IMG/VR virus record: IMGVR_UViG_3300023179_000009
Coordinates: 394,814-458,813 of that record
Length of the DNA: 64,000 bases
DNA from: a virus
Direction: 5' to 3' (one strand)
Shown here: in pieces, positions 36,504 through 45,690 of the stretch
Layout: each line of letters begins with the position of its first letter
How positions within the stretch are numbered: the stretch's first letter is position 1
Made by a program: the position numbers and the translations under genes
Notes under the pieces: generated by a model
What the model was told of the DNA's origin: nothing
What the model saw: only the letters and a program-made list of their open reading frames with translations
Database searches by the model: none

Positions 36504-38330
36504 ATGGGTATAGCTGGGGAAAATATAGATCCCAACTGGAAGATCAAATATAAATCTCTAAAAGAATTTTATAAAAGTGAATATGATTCAAAATATTTTA
36601 CTTTTAACAAATATGAGTTAGAAATTGATCCGTTGGAAAGTTTTGAAGAAGTTGAAGCATATGACTTCAATAAACAAAAAAAAGAATTGATGAAGTGTGC
36701 TTTGTCATTTTCTTATTTTTGTCACAAATACGTAAAAATTGCACATCCCAAACGAGGATTATTGCCATTTGTTTTGTACAACTACCAAAGAAGGTGTGTG
36801 CAAGAATATGAAAATCATCGATTCAATATATTATCAAAATTCAGACAGGGGGGACTTACAACCGTTACAGTTTTATGGTGCATGTGGCGATGTATGTTCA
36901 AATTAGATGAAACAATAATGGTTTTATCAAAATCTGATCGTGAGGCTATTGCAGCAGGTGAGATAGTTAAACGTGGACTCATAGAGTTGCCATCTTGGAT
37001 GAGACCAGATATGGATAAGAATAATGACCATCAAAAATTATTCAATGAAACAGGTTGTAAATTATTTTTCTACACACCAGAGGCTGCTCGTGGTCGCTCT
37101 ATTACATATCTTGTTTTGGACGAAGCAGCGTTTATTCCTCAGATGGAGAAACACTGGAAAGCCATGTTTCCCACCATAAGCACTGGTGGACATTGTATCA
37201 CAATATCCACGGTTAACGGCGTGGGAAATTGGTATTATGATATTTTTCAAGGAGCAAAGAAAAAAGAAAATGATTTTCATGTAATCGAATTAGATTATTG
37301 GGAACACCCCGAATACAACGACGCCAACTGGGTCAAGGCAACACGAGCGCAACTCGGAGAAAAAGGATGGCTTCAAGAAGTTATGCGTGACTTTCTTGGT
37401 GCTGGAGATTCGTACATCCCGACAGATGTGATTGTGGATTTAGATTTGGTTACCCAGCAAATAGAGCCGATAAGAATGTTGTTTCCTCAATGGAACAATT
37501 TGGAAGAAGCTCGTGAACAGCGAATTACCGATATGGACTCTTGGACCAGGGGGGCCTTTCATATTTGGCGTGAGCCAATTGAAGGAAGAGACTACATAAT
37601 GGGGATAGATTGCTCGGCCGGTTTAGGAGAAGACAATGACAACTCTGTTATACAAGTTATAGACGCCGTTACTTGCGAGCAAGTTGCTGAATTTTATTCC
37701 AACTTATGCCCACCTTATAACTTTGCTCAAGTTGTTGCAATGGTGGGGAGACTTTATAACAACGCTCAAATTGTTGTTGAAGACAATGGCGGATATGGAA
37801 CGAGTGTTTTGGAAAAATTACAACATGAATTTTTTTATGAAAATCTTTTTGAATCTTCTCAGGGAACTAACAAAAACCCAAAACCAGGAATTAAAACAAC
37901 ACATAGTAACCGACCTAAGTTTTTAGAAATGATTCAAACACGATTAGTTAACAAAAGCATGGCGATTAGATCGAGAAGGCTCGTTAAAGAGCTAAAGGGA
38001 TTTATTTGGAACACAGCAACGAAACGTGCAGAGGCAACCAAGGGCTTTCACGACGATGCCATTATGGCCTTGTGCTTGGCTCTATACGCAAAAGAGTCAA
38101 AAAATAGGGGCGTTCCCATGGGGTCTGCTGAGACCGGTGAATCCTATACAGAAACTTATAAAGCTGAAATTTATGAAGAAATAAAAAAAGAACTATCCAA
38201 AGACAGCCCGGATGATTGGATGGAATCTGGGGACGACTATCTTATGGGCAAAATAAACGATTCTGATGCTTCTTTGTATTATAAGTCCAAACGACCACAA
38301 GATGATTTACTTAAAGAATTCGGATGGTAG
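36504..38330 (+). CDS. 17: Large terminase subunit, gp17-like
   Basis: A 608-residue ATPase/nuclease that packages DNA into the prohead (T4 gp17: 610). ATPase motifs: adenine-binding LYNYQRRCVQ, a variant Walker A at 111-120 (SKFRQGGLTT, with the lysine upstream of the usual GKT site), Walker B at 202-210 (YLVLDEAAF), then the coupling TIST. The RNase-H-like nuclease has GIDCSAGLGEDND, VEDNGGYGTSVLEKL and GFHDDAIMALCLAL acidic sites. It leads the head module (terminase, small genes, portal, protease, scaffold, capsid). A TTTAAATA box lies upstream. Confidence 0.94.
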   Translation: MGIAGENIDPNWKIKYKSLKEFYKSEYDSKYFTFNKYELEIDPLESFEEVEAYDFNKQKKELMKCALSFSYFCHKYVKIAHPKRGLLPFVLYNYQRRCVQEYENHRFNILSKFRQGGLTTVTVLWCMWRCMFKLDETIMVLSKSDREAIAAGEIVKRGLIELPSWMRPDMDKNNDHQKLFNETGCKLFFYTPEAARGRSITYLVLDEAAFIPQMEKHWKAMFPTISTGGHCITISTVNGVGNWYYDIFQGAKKKENDFHVIELDYWEHPEYNDANWVKATRAQLGEKGWLQEVMRDFLGAGDSYIPTDVIVDLDLVTQQIEPIRMLFPQWNNLEEAREQRITDMDSWTRGAFHIWREPIEGRDYIMGIDCSAGLGEDNDNSVIQVIDAVTCEQVAEFYSNLCPPYNFAQVVAMVGRLYNNAQIVVEDNGGYGTSVLEKLQHEFFYENLFESSQGTNKNPKPGIKTTHSNRPKFLEMIQTRLVNKSMAIRSRRLVKELKGFIWNTATKRAEATKGFHDDAIMALCLALYAKESKNRGVPMGSAETGESYTETYKAEIYEEIKKELSKDSPDDWMESGDDYLMGKINDSDASLYYKSKRPQDDLLKEFGW

Positions 38331-38332
38331 CA

Positions 38333-38671
38333 ATGATTAAAAACAATATTGAAAAAACTAACAATCTTTTGAAACAAATTTTACAATTATTGCCAAAAGA
38401 TAAAAAAGATTTTAATGAAACTAGACTCCATGTAAAGAATGCTATTAAAAGTCTTGATAAGGTAAATCAAAAAATTTTTAAAAAAAATAATCAAGCAGAG
38501 TCGTGGTGGGCAAATGTTTGTGATGGGGTTTTCAAAAATCAACTGTCTGATAATGCTGATTCTAATTTACAAAAATTAAAAATAATAGACTCGCTGATCC
38601 AGGACCAAAACAAAATTTTGGATAATTCTAAAAAACAAAATATTACAAAAAAAGAATTGCTAAGCGAATAA
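38333..38671 (+). CDS. Small helical protein between terminase and portal
   Basis: I start at ATG 38333, with GGA upstream inside the terminase 3' end; an ATG at 38324 is an alternative giving 3 more residues. The 112-residue helical protein begins MIKNNIEKTNNLLKQILQLL and contains QAESWWANVCDGVFKN. It might be a small terminase, neck or completion protein by location, but no signature supports that. Confidence 0.5.
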   Translation: MIKNNIEKTNNLLKQILQLLPKDKKDFNETRLHVKNAIKSLDKVNQKIFKKNNQAESWWANVCDGVFKNQLSDNADSNLQKLKIIDSLIQDQNKILDNSKKQNITKKELLSE

Positions 38672-38707
38672 TATATAAAATCGTATTATTTTTTTGGAGT
38701 TTATTCT

Positions 38708-39535
38708 ATGGCACTAACATTTTCAGAGTATAAAAAGACAAGAGATCAAAGTAATTTTGATCACAAATTTAACAAACTTTGTGAAGGCATAGTTTTAAGT
38801 AATTTGAGTTTTGAACAATATTGGGAAAATTATGCCATACCAACGCTTTTAGAATCCACTTTTGTTTCGGACGAAGAACAACTGTTGAATGAATTTTTTG
38901 GTTTATTTGGAGGAAAAAAACAAAATAATAACACCAACTCACCAAATTTTGATTTTTTAAATGAGCCAAAACAAACTCCAAAACCTTACGGCTCAGGTGT
39001 GTCGTCGGTAAATGCCCCAGGCACAGGCGTGTCTTCAACAAATGACCCTGATTTGATACAAAATTATCAAGCGATGCAAAAAGATGCTCAAGAAAGAAAA
39101 AAAGCAGAGCGTTTGGGTCAATTTCAAAAAAACATAGACGCACAAATAGAAACTGTAAAGCAGAGATTCTCAACTGCGATGAAAGACTTTTTAAAGGCTA
39201 TGACAAATGATGCGAAACAAAGCAATGATCCCCACATGTGGAAAATAGCACAAAATTTTTATAAAAAGATACTTTCTGTAGCGCAACCTGTTGTGGATGA
39301 GTTTAAAATGCAAGCCAGGTACGGCAAGGCTTCGTACAAAGATAATTTTAATAGGCTGACTGATCGCCATCAACAAAAAGTTGGAGATTTTTATGGCAAT
39401 CTAGGCAAGTCTGTCGCTGGTAATACCGTTCCTTCGAATGTCGGTGGAAGTCAATCGCCATCGCCCGCTTCGAATATTGTTATCCCTGGGCAGCAACCCC
39501 AAAAACAACCTCAAAAAATTTGGACGCCCGGTTAA
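38708..39535 (+). CDS. Capsid-targeted-type protein with Q/N/P-rich regions
   Basis: The 275-residue protein starts MALTFSEYKKTRDQ, the leader pattern with F and Y; L24-C25-E26 fits the prohead protease site. A helical half (KNIDAQIETVKQRFSTAMKD) is followed by a proline/glutamine-rich tail (NVGGSQSPSPAS, then PGQQPQKQPQKIWTPG). A possible TATAAAAT box lies upstream. I infer an internal head protein from leader and location. Confidence 0.55.
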   Translation: MALTFSEYKKTRDQSNFDHKFNKLCEGIVLSNLSFEQYWENYAIPTLLESTFVSDEEQLLNEFFGLFGGKKQNNNTNSPNFDFLNEPKQTPKPYGSGVSSVNAPGTGVSSTNDPDLIQNYQAMQKDAQERKKAERLGQFQKNIDAQIETVKQRFSTAMKDFLKAMTNDAKQSNDPHMWKIAQNFYKKILSVAQPVVDEFKMQARYGKASYKDNFNRLTDRHQQKVGDFYGNLGKSVAGNTVPSNVGGSQSPSPASNIVIPGQQPQKQPQKIWTPG

Positions 39536-39573
39536 AGAAGTTAAATTTAACACTTTGATTCATTAATATTTCC

Positions 39574-40095
39574 ATGTTAAATGGGAAATACGAATACTCA
39601 TCGGTCCACATAGAAGTTCCTTGTGATTTATCAAAAAAAATCATCAACTGGGGGATAAAAAATATTCAAGATAAAGACCTTCATTATTCTAAAAAAAAAG
39701 AAGTTAATTTTGGAAGAGAAGATGAAATTCACGTGACAATTTTATATGGGATACACTCTGACTGCCATAAAAAAACAACAAATATAATAAAAGATTACGG
39801 ACAGGTTGACTGTTGTTTGGGAGAAATTCAAATATTTAAAGACCCCGAAGGTTACGATGTGGTTGTTATAGATGTTTTAAGTGAAGATTTATTTAAATTA
39901 AATGAGTTGATTGTTAAAAACATTAAACACACCAACAAATATAAAACATACAAACCACACGTTACAATAGCCTATGTTAAAAAAAATAGAAATTGGGACA
40001 AACTAAACAAAGATTTTTTTAAAGATATTAAATTTACTTCAAATCACGCAGTTTTTTCATCTAAAAATGGATTGAAATATGGATTTTTCCTCTAA
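39574..40095 (+). CDS. 2H phosphoesterase (LigT/Acb1-like fold)
   Basis: A 173-residue protein of typical 2H length. Both H-x-T motifs are present: H53-V-T in EIHVTILYGIH and H129-V-T in KPHVTIAYVKK, 76 residues apart. These enzymes hydrolyse 2',5'- or 3',5'-phosphodiester links in cyclic or linear oligonucleotides or tRNA ends. The T4 57B protein (Acb1) is a 2H enzyme that destroys CBASS cyclic oligonucleotide signals; whether this one does so, or repairs RNA, is unknown. Its end overlaps a convergent gene by 39 bases. Confidence 0.78.
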   Translation: MLNGKYEYSSVHIEVPCDLSKKIINWGIKNIQDKDLHYSKKKEVNFGREDEIHVTILYGIHSDCHKKTTNIIKDYGQVDCCLGEIQIFKDPEGYDVVVIDVLSEDLFKLNELIVKNIKHTNKYKTYKPHVTIAYVKKNRNWDKLNKDFFKDIKFTSNHAVFSSKNGLKYGFFL

Positions 40096-40491
40096 GGGTG
40101 GATTCCACAAAGAAAATGGAGATCTTTTTTTGTATTGTTTCAATCCTTGCACTCTATAGGACCAGTAGTCCTCGGCTTGTTTTTGGCTATAATTATATTT
40201 ATTTTTTAATTCTTCTTCGCAATCTTTAAAATCACATGACCAAAATATAATTTTATAATAGTCACATAAATGTTTCATTGTAAAATCTTTATTATGAAAA
40301 ATAACGTCCACCCAAATGCTCACAGAACTGTTGCGTCTGTGAATTTGAGATGTGAGCAATGAAACATCTGTTGGGTGTTTGTAGCTATTGCCGGTTTGAA
40401 AGACTTGAATATAAGAATTTTTTTCTAATAATTTAGATAATTTTTCCCAACCAGAGCCTAGGTGCGTCATTATAAACAATGTGTTGTACAT
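40057..40491 (-). CDS. Putative sulfotransferase-like P-loop protein
   Basis: The 144-residue protein starts MYNTLFIMTHLGSGWEKLSK. The T-H-x-G-S-G-W-E-K-L-x-K-L-L pattern is like the PAPS-binding loop of sulfotransferases, compared with the clear example at 56692 (GVGRSGTSQLAKIF). A short C-terminal half is much smaller than that of a full enzyme. Assignment is weak. Confidence 0.35.
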   Translation of the reverse strand: MYNTLFIMTHLGSGWEKLSKLLEKNSYIQVFQTGNSYKHPTDVSLLTSQIHRRNSSVSIWVDVIFHNKDFTMKHLCDYYKIIFWSCDFKDCEEELKNKYNYSQKQAEDYWSYRVQGLKQYKKRSPFSLWNPPLEEKSIFQSIFR

Positions 40492-40574
40492 ACTCTAATA
40501 CAATAATAGAAATTTAAATTTAAATTAATAACTACTTGAGTCAATTAATTTTTTGACAAGAACGGAGAGATCTA

Positions 40575-43106
40575 ATGTGGTGGGATTTTTTTAAAGTATT
40601 CACATATGCCTTTACTGAAGATCCTTTGTCTGAAAAGAACAAAAATGTGCTTACAGGTGCAGGTGTTTCTCAGCTTGATGCAATACCTGATTTGAGATCG
40701 GGAAATGAAGGATCGATAGGCGGTGGGACATCGATTAGACTAAGAGACACAAATGATTTCGTTGACCTCTCCACTGTAACAAATAGGATTCATCGATACA
40801 AAGAGTACGAAAGACTCAGGAATATGCCAGAAATTGAGATGGCTATGACTGTGTTTGCAGATGAGACCTGTCTCTCCGGAGATACAAGAGTTTCTACTCC
40901 ACAAGGCATGAGAACATTGAAAGATTTGGCAGAAAACGAGAAAGAGAGATTCCTTGTTTATTGTTATGATTTTAAAAAACAAGACTACACATTAAGTTGG
41001 GCACACAGTGCCAGAAAAACAAAAACAGCCAAAACTATAAAAATCATATTTGATAATGGGGATCATGTCGTATGCACACCAGACCACAGAATTCTAAATG
41101 CTGAGGCCGAATGGGTTTTGGCCGGAAGTTTAAAAACAGGCGATGAGTTGATGCCATTTTATAGAATTGAAGCAAATCCCGATTTGTCGAACAGCAAAGT
41201 AAATCAATTTCCTAGAATCTATTCAACTATTCATGGCTGGGTACACGAAAGACAATTTATTGATCATTGGAGAACTGGTAAGATACCAGAGGAGTTGCAA
41301 ACCCTAAACAAATATTGCCGAATGATAGCGGGTGGTTTAAATATTCGACAAATAAAAAAAATTACACAAAATCAATTTAAGACTGTGCGTGATAGGTTGG
41401 CGAAACATGGTTTTTCAAACAAAGAACTAAAATGGCTCGGTACAAAATCAAAAACAAGACGGGTAGTCTCGGTATTTGATTATAAAGAAATGGATGTATA
41501 TGACCTATCGGTTGACGAGCATGAAAACTTTGCAACAGATTGGGGCATAGTTCACAATTGTCAAAAAGACGACTCTGGTAGAGCATTTCAAATACACACA
41601 AAAAACAGCGATGCAAAAGAAGAACTTGAATTTTTATTTTTTCACAAAAAAATGTTGAATTTTGACCAAAAAAGAATTTGGAATTTAGCAAAATTACTTT
41701 TTATTTATGGAGACTTTTTTTATGAGGTTATTATAAACCCAGAGAATCCTTCCGAGGGCATTTATAATCTCATACCACTTCCTGCCGATTCGATGTATAG
41801 GTTGGAAACCACCAAAGGAAAACTATTAGAATTTCAACAATCAAAAGAAGGCCCCGATTATCAAAGTTTGGCAAACGTTGATATAACTCAGGCGACAGAT
41901 GCGGACTTGCAACAATCTACAGCCATTCGATTTGCTCCCGAACAAATTATACACATTCGAATTGGGGATGATAGAAAAACTTTTTATCCTTATGGCGTTT
42001 CTTTAATGGAAGCAGCACGTGGTCCAGCACATCAATTAAGATTGATGGAAGATGCCATGGTTGTTTACAGACTGTCAAGATCGCCAGAGCGAAGAGTTTT
42101 TTACATAGATGTCCAACAATTGCCACCATACAAGGCCGAAGCTTTCATAGAAAGAATGAAAGATCAATTCAAGAAAAAGAAAGTACCCAGCACCGGTCGA
42201 GCGCCTGGGGCCTCGTCTGTTGAGGAGAGATGGCAAACTCCTGCTGTCGATGAAGATTTTTGGATTCCGATTCGCCCAAATGCAAACACTAGGGTAGAAA
42301 CGCTTCCTGGGGCAAGCAATCTAGGAGAAATAGATGATGCTCTTTATTTTAGAAACAAGTTATTCACAGCATTAAATTTTCCAAGGAATTATTTTAACAA
42401 CGAAGATGTCAACAGCACCCGAATAGCCTTGTCTGCTCAAGATGTAAAGTTTGCTAGAATGATTGAAAGATTGCAAAGTCATATCGAAGATGCTTTGTGG
42501 GAAGTCTGCAATCGTCATCTTAAATTACAAGGGTATCCTGAGGAGTCTTATGATGATCTTGTTGTTAAGATGACTCCGCCCTCGGATTGGCGTGAACTCA
42601 CAAGAGCGGAAGTGGTTACAAATCGTTTGAACAATGCTTCAAACTTAAAGAGTGCTATGTTGCTTAGTGATTATGATATACTAACAAAATGGCTTAAATA
42701 TAGCGAAGAAGAAGCCAAAGAAATGATAGCAAGATTGAAAATTCAAAAACTTGATGATCTTAAGTTGCAAATTGTTGCACAAAATCCTACATTATTAGGA
42801 GTTGGATTGCCAAATCCAAACGAGCCAGAAATAGGAACAGATCCCGGTGGGCCAAACCCAATGTTGGCACCAGATGCTGGTCAACAAATGGCACCAGATG
42901 CTGGTCAACAAATACCACCAGATGCTGGTCAACCGGCTTTAGGAATGAAAAAATTTATGAATGCTGATCAACAGGTTCCAAAATCTGGTAGTGGGGTGGC
43001 CATACCTGATGCCTCTGAGGAAGATATTCAAAAATACAATTTGGATATTAAAGATTTTGAAAAAGAAATGGATGAAGAAGAAGTTGACATGAGTGAAAAT
43101 TTATGA
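40575..43106 (+). CDS. 20: Portal protein, gp20-like, with embedded intein
   Basis: The 843-residue reading frame contains a 230-residue intein (entry below); the spliced product is 613 residues (T4 gp20: 524). The N-part up to residue 98 is the portal wing, starting MWWDFFKVFTYAFTEDP. After the intein come LLFIYGDFFYEVIINPENP, then APEQIIHIRIGDDRKTFYPYG, and FIERMKDQFKKKKVPSTGRA plus NYFNNEDVNSTRIALSAQD, portal signatures of T4-like phages. The C-terminus has PDAGQQ repeats. It forms the dodecamer through which DNA enters. ATGA overlap with the next gene. Confidence 0.92.
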   Translation: MWWDFFKVFTYAFTEDPLSEKNKNVLTGAGVSQLDAIPDLRSGNEGSIGGGTSIRLRDTNDFVDLSTVTNRIHRYKEYERLRNMPEIEMAMTVFADETCLSGDTRVSTPQGMRTLKDLAENEKERFLVYCYDFKKQDYTLSWAHSARKTKTAKTIKIIFDNGDHVVCTPDHRILNAEAEWVLAGSLKTGDELMPFYRIEANPDLSNSKVNQFPRIYSTIHGWVHERQFIDHWRTGKIPEELQTLNKYCRMIAGGLNIRQIKKITQNQFKTVRDRLAKHGFSNKELKWLGTKSKTRRVVSVFDYKEMDVYDLSVDEHENFATDWGIVHNCQKDDSGRAFQIHTKNSDAKEELEFLFFHKKMLNFDQKRIWNLAKLLFIYGDFFYEVIINPENPSEGIYNLIPLPADSMYRLETTKGKLLEFQQSKEGPDYQSLANVDITQATDADLQQSTAIRFAPEQIIHIRIGDDRKTFYPYGVSLMEAARGPAHQLRLMEDAMVVYRLSRSPERRVFYIDVQQLPPYKAEAFIERMKDQFKKKKVPSTGRAPGASSVEERWQTPAVDEDFWIPIRPNANTRVETLPGASNLGEIDDALYFRNKLFTALNFPRNYFNNEDVNSTRIALSAQDVKFARMIERLQSHIEDALWEVCNRHLKLQGYPEESYDDLVVKMTPPSDWRELTRAEVVTNRLNNASNLKSAMLLSDYDILTKWLKYSEEEAKEMIARLKIQKLDDLKLQIVAQNPTLLGVGLPNPNEPEIGTDPGGPNPMLAPDAGQQMAPDAGQQIPPDAGQPALGMKKFMNADQQVPKSGSGVAIPDASEEDIQKYNLDIKDFEKEMDEEEVDMSENL
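40869..41558 (+). mobile_element. Intein in the portal gene (residues C99-N328)
   Basis: Splice junctions are visible: extein FADET, then C99-LSGDTRVSTPQG as block A, a CTPDHRILNAE block-B-like motif with TPDH, a late block F (VYDLSVDEHENFA) and terminal G-I-V-H-N328 followed by extein C329 (CQKDDSGR). The 230 residues are longer than a minimal intein (about 140), and the middle 90 residues include a helix-turn-helix (IRQIKKITQNQFKTVRDRLAKHGF is split over 256-279) but no clear DOD or HNH nuclease, so it looks like a degenerate homing domain. Cysteine as the nucleophile at both junctions is a class 1 feature. Confidence 0.88.
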
Positions 43107-43336
43107 AATCAATAATTACAGAAGCTCCAAAAAGAGCGTTAAAGAATCGTGAAGAAATATCCAAAGCAACCAAGTGTAGTTGCTATAGCTGTTTCTCTGT
43201 ATTCGATTCCAAAGAAATAAAAAATTGGACAGATCAAAACAAGACTGCCATTTGCCCAAATTGTTCAGCAGATACTGTTTTGCCCGAAGAATTAAACATG
43301 GATACTTTAAAACAGATTAAGAATTACTGGTTTTAA
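43103..43336 (+). CDS. Small zinc-ribbon protein
   Basis: A 77-residue protein whose ATG overlaps the portal stop. The C-Y-S-C and C-P-N-C pairs (ATKCSCYSCFSVFD and TAICPNCSADTVLP) form a zinc ribbon, resembling small bacterial cytoplasmic proteins of that type. Function unknown. Confidence 0.65.
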   Translation: MKSIITEAPKRALKNREEISKATKCSCYSCFSVFDSKEIKNWTDQNKTAICPNCSADTVLPEELNMDTLKQIKNYWF

Positions 43337-43680
43337 GCGTCTCCGCCAAAACCACTATCTGCTTCTGAGGGTTTAACTTCTTCTTTTTCTTCAGGGTGTT
43401 CTGGTTTTTTTCCCATTCTCAAAAAATGATTTTTATCAATTTTTCTAAGCATCACCACAATTTCATTATCTCCACGTTGTGCAAGTGTATGAAAAAAATC
43501 TAGAGTTTCTTCAGGGTACTTTTTTATAGCAACGTCAAATAAGTCTTTTTTTACTTTGTCGTGATCATCTGCATAATCTGCGTCTTGATCATTAAATTTA
43601 TACTTATCCACAAAATTTTCTTCGTCATTCATATTTTCTTTTAATCGCTTATTATTAAGCCAATCTGTGAAGTTGTACAT
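43333..43680 (-). CDS. Reverse-strand protein with capsid-targeting-like leader
   Basis: The 115-residue protein starts MYNFTDWLNNKRLKEN with ATG at 43680 after AAAGAGGAAAAA; an in-frame TTG further up is unlikely. F4, W7, L8 fit the leader and L13-K14-E15 the prohead protease site. Acidic, with VKKDLFDVAIKKYPEETLDF and a GFGGDA end. A reverse TATAAATA box is found 65 bases upstream. It is the only reverse gene within the head module. Confidence 0.6.
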   Translation of the reverse strand: MYNFTDWLNNKRLKENMNDEENFVDKYKFNDQDADYADDHDKVKKDLFDVAIKKYPEETLDFFHTLAQRGDNEIVVMLRKIDKNHFLRMGKKPEHPEEKEEVKPSEADSGFGGDA

Positions 43681-43745
43681 TTTTTCCTCTTTCAAATTAT
43701 AAAATTTGCACGTTTCTGCATAACTAGAGTGTAGTAGACAGCGTG

Positions 43746-43753
43746 TATTTATA
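43746..43753 (-). promoter_or_regulatory. Late-promoter-like TATAAATA box (reverse)
   Basis: TATTTATA on the plus strand reads TATAAATA in reverse, upstream of the gene starting at 43680. The 43681-43847 gap also contains AT-rich sequence before the core protein gene with a GAGGAGT Shine-Dalgarno. Confidence 0.5.
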
Positions 43754-43847
43754 ATGCTCGTTTTAGAATCGAGAGATTAAAAATAAATATAAGCAAAAAA
43801 ACATAATGTTTTTGGTGCCAAAACAAAACTAGTCGAGGAGTTAAAAC

Positions 43848-45671
43848 ATGAGAAGAAGACTCATTAAGCAAGATGCCTTTGATAAAATCGTAAACGAATC
43901 TGTTTCAACAGTTAAACGTGAGCTTGTTGCAGCAGAGCCGATTTTGGCAAAAGCAGTGGATAAAACCTATCTTCGTCTGAAATCATTCACAGAATCAACA
44001 GTTCTCTACGAATCTGCCGAGGACACTTTTGTGCATGCTGGATATGAAGTTAAAAATGGACAACTTACCTTCAACAACGTAGAAGAATTAGTCGTTGACG
44101 AAGAATCACAAAAAGAAAAACGCAAAACAACGCTCTCTGAAATGATCGACGCTGTTTTGGTTGACAACAATGATAAAGCCGGTGAATTATTTGAAAATTA
44201 TCTCGGAATGGTTCGTTGGAATGAAGCGAAGAAAAAAGAAGAAGAAGATTCCGAAGATGAAGACGAAGATATGCCAGCTTTCTTGAAAAAGAAGAGCAAA
44301 AAAGAAAAGAAATTGCCAGCTTTCTTGAAAAACAAGAAAAAGAAAGCACACAAAAAACATGACGAAGAAGAAAAGAAAGAAATCGTCAAGAAAATCAAAA
44401 AATCTGACAAAGATCTTGCAGAAGCCTATATCACTTCTCAAAATGTTTTAGAATATGTTGAGTTTATGAAGGTTGGCCCAAGTCTCGCAGAATCGGTTGT
44501 TAAAACTGACGAGAGTGGCAACCTTACCAACATTAAGATACCAACCAGCAAAGTTCGTAACGAAAACAGAATGTTGCGAAGCGACTGGAAAGGCTTGAAT
44601 GCAAAAGTTGCTGAAACCAGAAACAAAGTTGCTGATCTTGTTGAAAATCAAGAATTCTGCAAAGCGGTTGCTGTGTTGAAGAGACAAAATGCTTTTGCCG
44701 ACGCACAAGGACTTGAAGAGGCTTTGGATGTTGTTGTTCAGCAATACCCAGAAGTTCTTTATGCAACCCAATCTGAGTTGGCCGAGGTTGTAAAAGAGGC
44801 TTTAGAAGTCGTTGGTGCTACAAATTTTGACGATAAAGTTTGTGAATTCATGGCCGAGGGCATTTTGAGAAAAGCACACGATGCTTACGCTGAAAAAGTT
44901 TCTCAAGTATTGCACCTCGCTTCTGCAAATAAAGTAGAAGAGGGTGTTGATCCTTACGCTTTCTTCCAATCGGTAGTTGAAAAGTTCTACCCATCATTAG
45001 ATGAAAAATTTGGATTGGAACGCAAAGTTTTCAGCGATCTCTATGAATCACTTGAAGTTGTTTACAAGAAAGCCGAACGTCAAGGCGTCAAATCGGTTAT
45101 GAATGAAACTGCATCTTATCTCAATGATTTGGCTGCTGTTTTAAACAACGAAGTTAAACCAACTTTAGAAGTTGCCGAGGAAACAGCGGAGTATCTTGCT
45201 TCGTTAATCGAGACCAACCTTGAATCGGGGATTTGGGTTGTTTCTAACAAACCACACGAAACTCTTAATGGAGATCATCCAGAGATGAGCAAAAAAGCCG
45301 CTCATGGTTATGCTCCATCAAAAGATTTCTCTGGAAACTATGGCGATCCTCTTCCCGCAGTTGGGTCAGATGATATGAGTTACAAGGGTGGCAAACACTC
45401 AAAAGAAATGAGAAATAAGGGCATGGGTCAAGAAGGCGGAAACGACGTTTTCCCAAGCCTTAAAAACCCTTACGTGCCAACTCCTTTCGGAACTTACACC
45501 ATGAAGGGTGAAAAAGGAGTTGATAAAGATAAAGGCGACTTGCTGAGCGGATCCAAAGACACTTTCCCAAACCTGAAAAACCCTTACGTACCAAAGGAAG
45601 AGGTTGGAACAGGCGGAAAAGGTTACAAAATGAATCACGGCAAAGAAAAGGATTTAGTTGTTGACAAATAA
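43848..45671 (+). CDS. Putative prohead core protein
   Basis: The 607-residue protein is helical and highly charged. It has two repeated PAFLK units (MPAFLKKKSKKEKK, then LPAFLKNKKKKAHKK) around residue 140-165 between acidic stretches, and a C-terminal duplicated FPSLKNPYVP / FPNLKNPYVP block. It lies directly before protease and scaffold, where T4 has the core proteins gp67 and gp68. Many L-x-E sites exist for cleavage. Codons are more C/G-ending than in the small genes, as in other highly expressed head genes. Role inferred from position and composition. Confidence 0.6.
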   Translation: MRRRLIKQDAFDKIVNESVSTVKRELVAAEPILAKAVDKTYLRLKSFTESTVLYESAEDTFVHAGYEVKNGQLTFNNVEELVVDEESQKEKRKTTLSEMIDAVLVDNNDKAGELFENYLGMVRWNEAKKKEEEDSEDEDEDMPAFLKKKSKKEKKLPAFLKNKKKKAHKKHDEEEKKEIVKKIKKSDKDLAEAYITSQNVLEYVEFMKVGPSLAESVVKTDESGNLTNIKIPTSKVRNENRMLRSDWKGLNAKVAETRNKVADLVENQEFCKAVAVLKRQNAFADAQGLEEALDVVVQQYPEVLYATQSELAEVVKEALEVVGATNFDDKVCEFMAEGILRKAHDAYAEKVSQVLHLASANKVEEGVDPYAFFQSVVEKFYPSLDEKFGLERKVFSDLYESLEVVYKKAERQGVKSVMNETASYLNDLAAVLNNEVKPTLEVAEETAEYLASLIETNLESGIWVVSNKPHETLNGDHPEMSKKAAHGYAPSKDFSGNYGDPLPAVGSDDMSYKGGKHSKEMRNKGMGQEGGNDVFPSLKNPYVPTPFGTYTMKGEKGVDKDKGDLLSGSKDTFPNLKNPYVPKEEVGTGGKGYKMNHGKEKDLVVDK

Positions 45672-45690
45672 TAATTAAGGAGCAGACACA

